Assembly (NCBI RefSeq): GCF_030295995.1 | Contig: NZ_AP027365.1 | Span: 806,001 to 870,000 of the forward strand | Origin: Thalassotalea hakodatensis | GTDB lineage: Bacteria > Pseudomonadota > Gammaproteobacteria > Enterobacterales > Alteromonadaceae | Length of the DNA stretch: 64,000 bases | Direction of reading: 5' to 3' | Shown here: piece after piece, positions 63,076-64,000 of the stretch | How the letters are laid out: every line of letters begins with the position of its first letter | How positions within the stretch are numbered: position 1 is the first letter of the stretch | Translations under genes and position numbers: made by a program | The notes under the pieces: generated by a model | Seen by the model: only the letters and a program-made list of their open reading frames with translations | Told to the model about the DNA's origin: nothing | Database searches by the model: none

Positions 63076-63662
63076 CTATGTTAGGCGTTTAAACTGTACT
63101 AAATTTACATATATATTAGCTATTTCTTGAGCATACTGTTTAGAGAATCCTTCATTAAACAGCAAGTAGGCCATATCTTCTTCCGTTAAGGGGGAGCGCA
63201 TACGGCTTTTGTGGACGAAATTGTAAAACCTTCGCCAATCTAAAGATAGCGAGTACCAAATTTTTTGTTATATGCGGATAGAAGGGGAGCAAACAGGTAT
63301 TTTGCTTCATTTACATATACCTCGTAACTTAGATGTGTCACTGGATTCCATTGGATGGCTCTCAATTCAACAATTACTCTATTGTTTTTATCCGATTGAG
63401 TGATTAGCTGAACTCCTAGTCCATGATGATTTTTTGAATTTAAAACACGGAAATTAGTGATACTCAAACCATCAAAGTCTTGCAGGTCCTAGGTTGCTTC
63501 GACGTTAAATTCACCAGATTGAACCGCAATTTTAGTCATTTCATTTATGAAAACGGCTGGAGAGTTTTTAACATTTATGTGAATAGTAGGAAGTAGGTTA
63601 AGCATATTGGTTAAAAATAAAGCTTTTGATTTTAAAGTTAAGTAACGGCAATCTTGAAACAT
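63076..63662 (-). pseudogene. Decayed gene with an internal stop and a frameshift
   Basis: One reading frame runs from the ATG at 63662 but has an in-frame TAG at 63489-63491 (between NVEAT and DLQDFDGLSI). It continues as NFRVLNSKNHHGLGVQLITQ to AYNKKFGTRYL and ends at 63240. From there a second frame is open with YSLSLDWRRFYNFVHKSR and TEEDMAYLLFNEGFSKQYAQ to 63076. Joining the frames at the six-A run near 63260 gives a continuous product of about 195 residues. Family not recognised; the C-terminal part looks like a small helical domain. It converges with the WYL gene. Sequencing error is possible at the A-run. Confidence 0.65.
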
Positions 63663-63740
63663 AAGTATTAATTAAACAATTACAATATGTTTTTATCCAG
63701 CATATTTAATGAAAAACTAAATTTACTAATTTTGATAGAC

Positions 63741-63980
63741 TTAGAATGCACTGTTAACCTTTAGAAACTGAGTCAACTTATCCCGAAAACTCAATATGTT
63801 GATCTGTTTCGATTTAGGTAAATTATTATTAAAATCTTTAATGACCTCATTTAGTAATTGAGGTTCTGAAATATAGGAATGCTGAAGAAATACTAATTCT
63901 TCGAATATTTTGTTTGTATTAAGTTTTCTGCATATTGCTAGTAGTTTTTTTTCTTCTTCGGGGAGTAAGACACTAATCAA
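63741..63980 (-). CDS. Hypothetical protein at the window edge (possibly partial)
   Basis: A 79-residue frame with a TTG start at 63980 near an AAGG; no stop is met upstream before the window ends, so the gene may extend further. The product is helical and polar (LPEEEKKLLAICRKLNTNKI; EVIKDFNNNLPKSKQINIL). No family recognised. Belongs to the accessory region by position. Confidence 0.45.
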   Translation of the reverse strand: MISVLLPEEEKKLLAICRKLNTNKIFEELVFLQHSYISEPQLLNEVIKDFNNNLPKSKQINILSFRDKLTQFLKVNSAF

Positions 63981-64000
63981 ATACCTTGCTAGCTTTAGAA

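Overview
The window looks like chromosomal DNA of a marine gammaproteobacterium in Alteromonadales, most likely Colwelliaceae (Colwellia/Thalassotalea type). This is inferred from AT-rich DNA, the conserved order ampE-ampD / nadC-pilin-pilB, the pdhR-aceE-aceF-lpd cluster followed by acnB and yacL, and many c-di-GMP, chemotaxis and two-component genes. No rRNA, tRNA or CRISPR array was seen.

Layout. 1-4.6 kb: start of a pilB-like gene, two tandem type IV pilins with a terminator between them, nadC with a membrane-anchored aspartic protease, and ampD-ampE. 4.6-15.2 kb: central carbon metabolism, with pdhR (preceded by a perfect PdhR box), aceE, aceF, lpd, a small lipoprotein and an unusually long acnB. 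15.5-19.6 kb: a VF530-type small protein, a lysE-family gene broken by a miniature mobile element, a CsgG-like lipoprotein, a TonB-like membrane protein and yacL. 20-30 kb: a PQQ-type sugar dehydrogenase paired with a large hybrid kinase, an HDOD protein, a BNR-repeat protein, and a lipoprotein beta-propeller with its membrane partner. 30-39 kb: a MipA/DUF3019/OmpR-type two-component operon, a papain-like peptidase, an S41-like peptidase, a diguanylate cyclase, and an orphan polymorphic-toxin C-terminal cassette bounded by a repeated junction. 39-53 kb: a LytS/LytTR pair divergent from an ABC transporter whose permease is fused to an M1 peptidase, then TetR/SDR/MFS, a 7TM diguanylate cyclase and a chemoreceptor.

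53.5-64 kb is accessory DNA. It opens with an IS3-family remnant and a full-length copy of the same miniature element. After that comes a four-gene SMC/kleisin/KITE/Toprim operon of the Wadjet (JetABCD, MksFEBG) kind in the order D-C-A-B, with a GIY-YIG nuclease-like gene downstream. A divergent WYL-domain regulator of the CapW/BrxR type is separated from the operon by two near-identical palindromic operator candidates, one in front of each transcription unit. A decayed gene and a hypothetical gene at the right edge follow.

The most interesting items are the rearranged Wadjet-like operon with its linked GIY-YIG gene and repressor; a three-copy family of miniature inverted-repeat elements whose nested stems differ in sequence but keep their pairing, one copy of which has inactivated a lysE gene; and the orphan toxin-like cassette.
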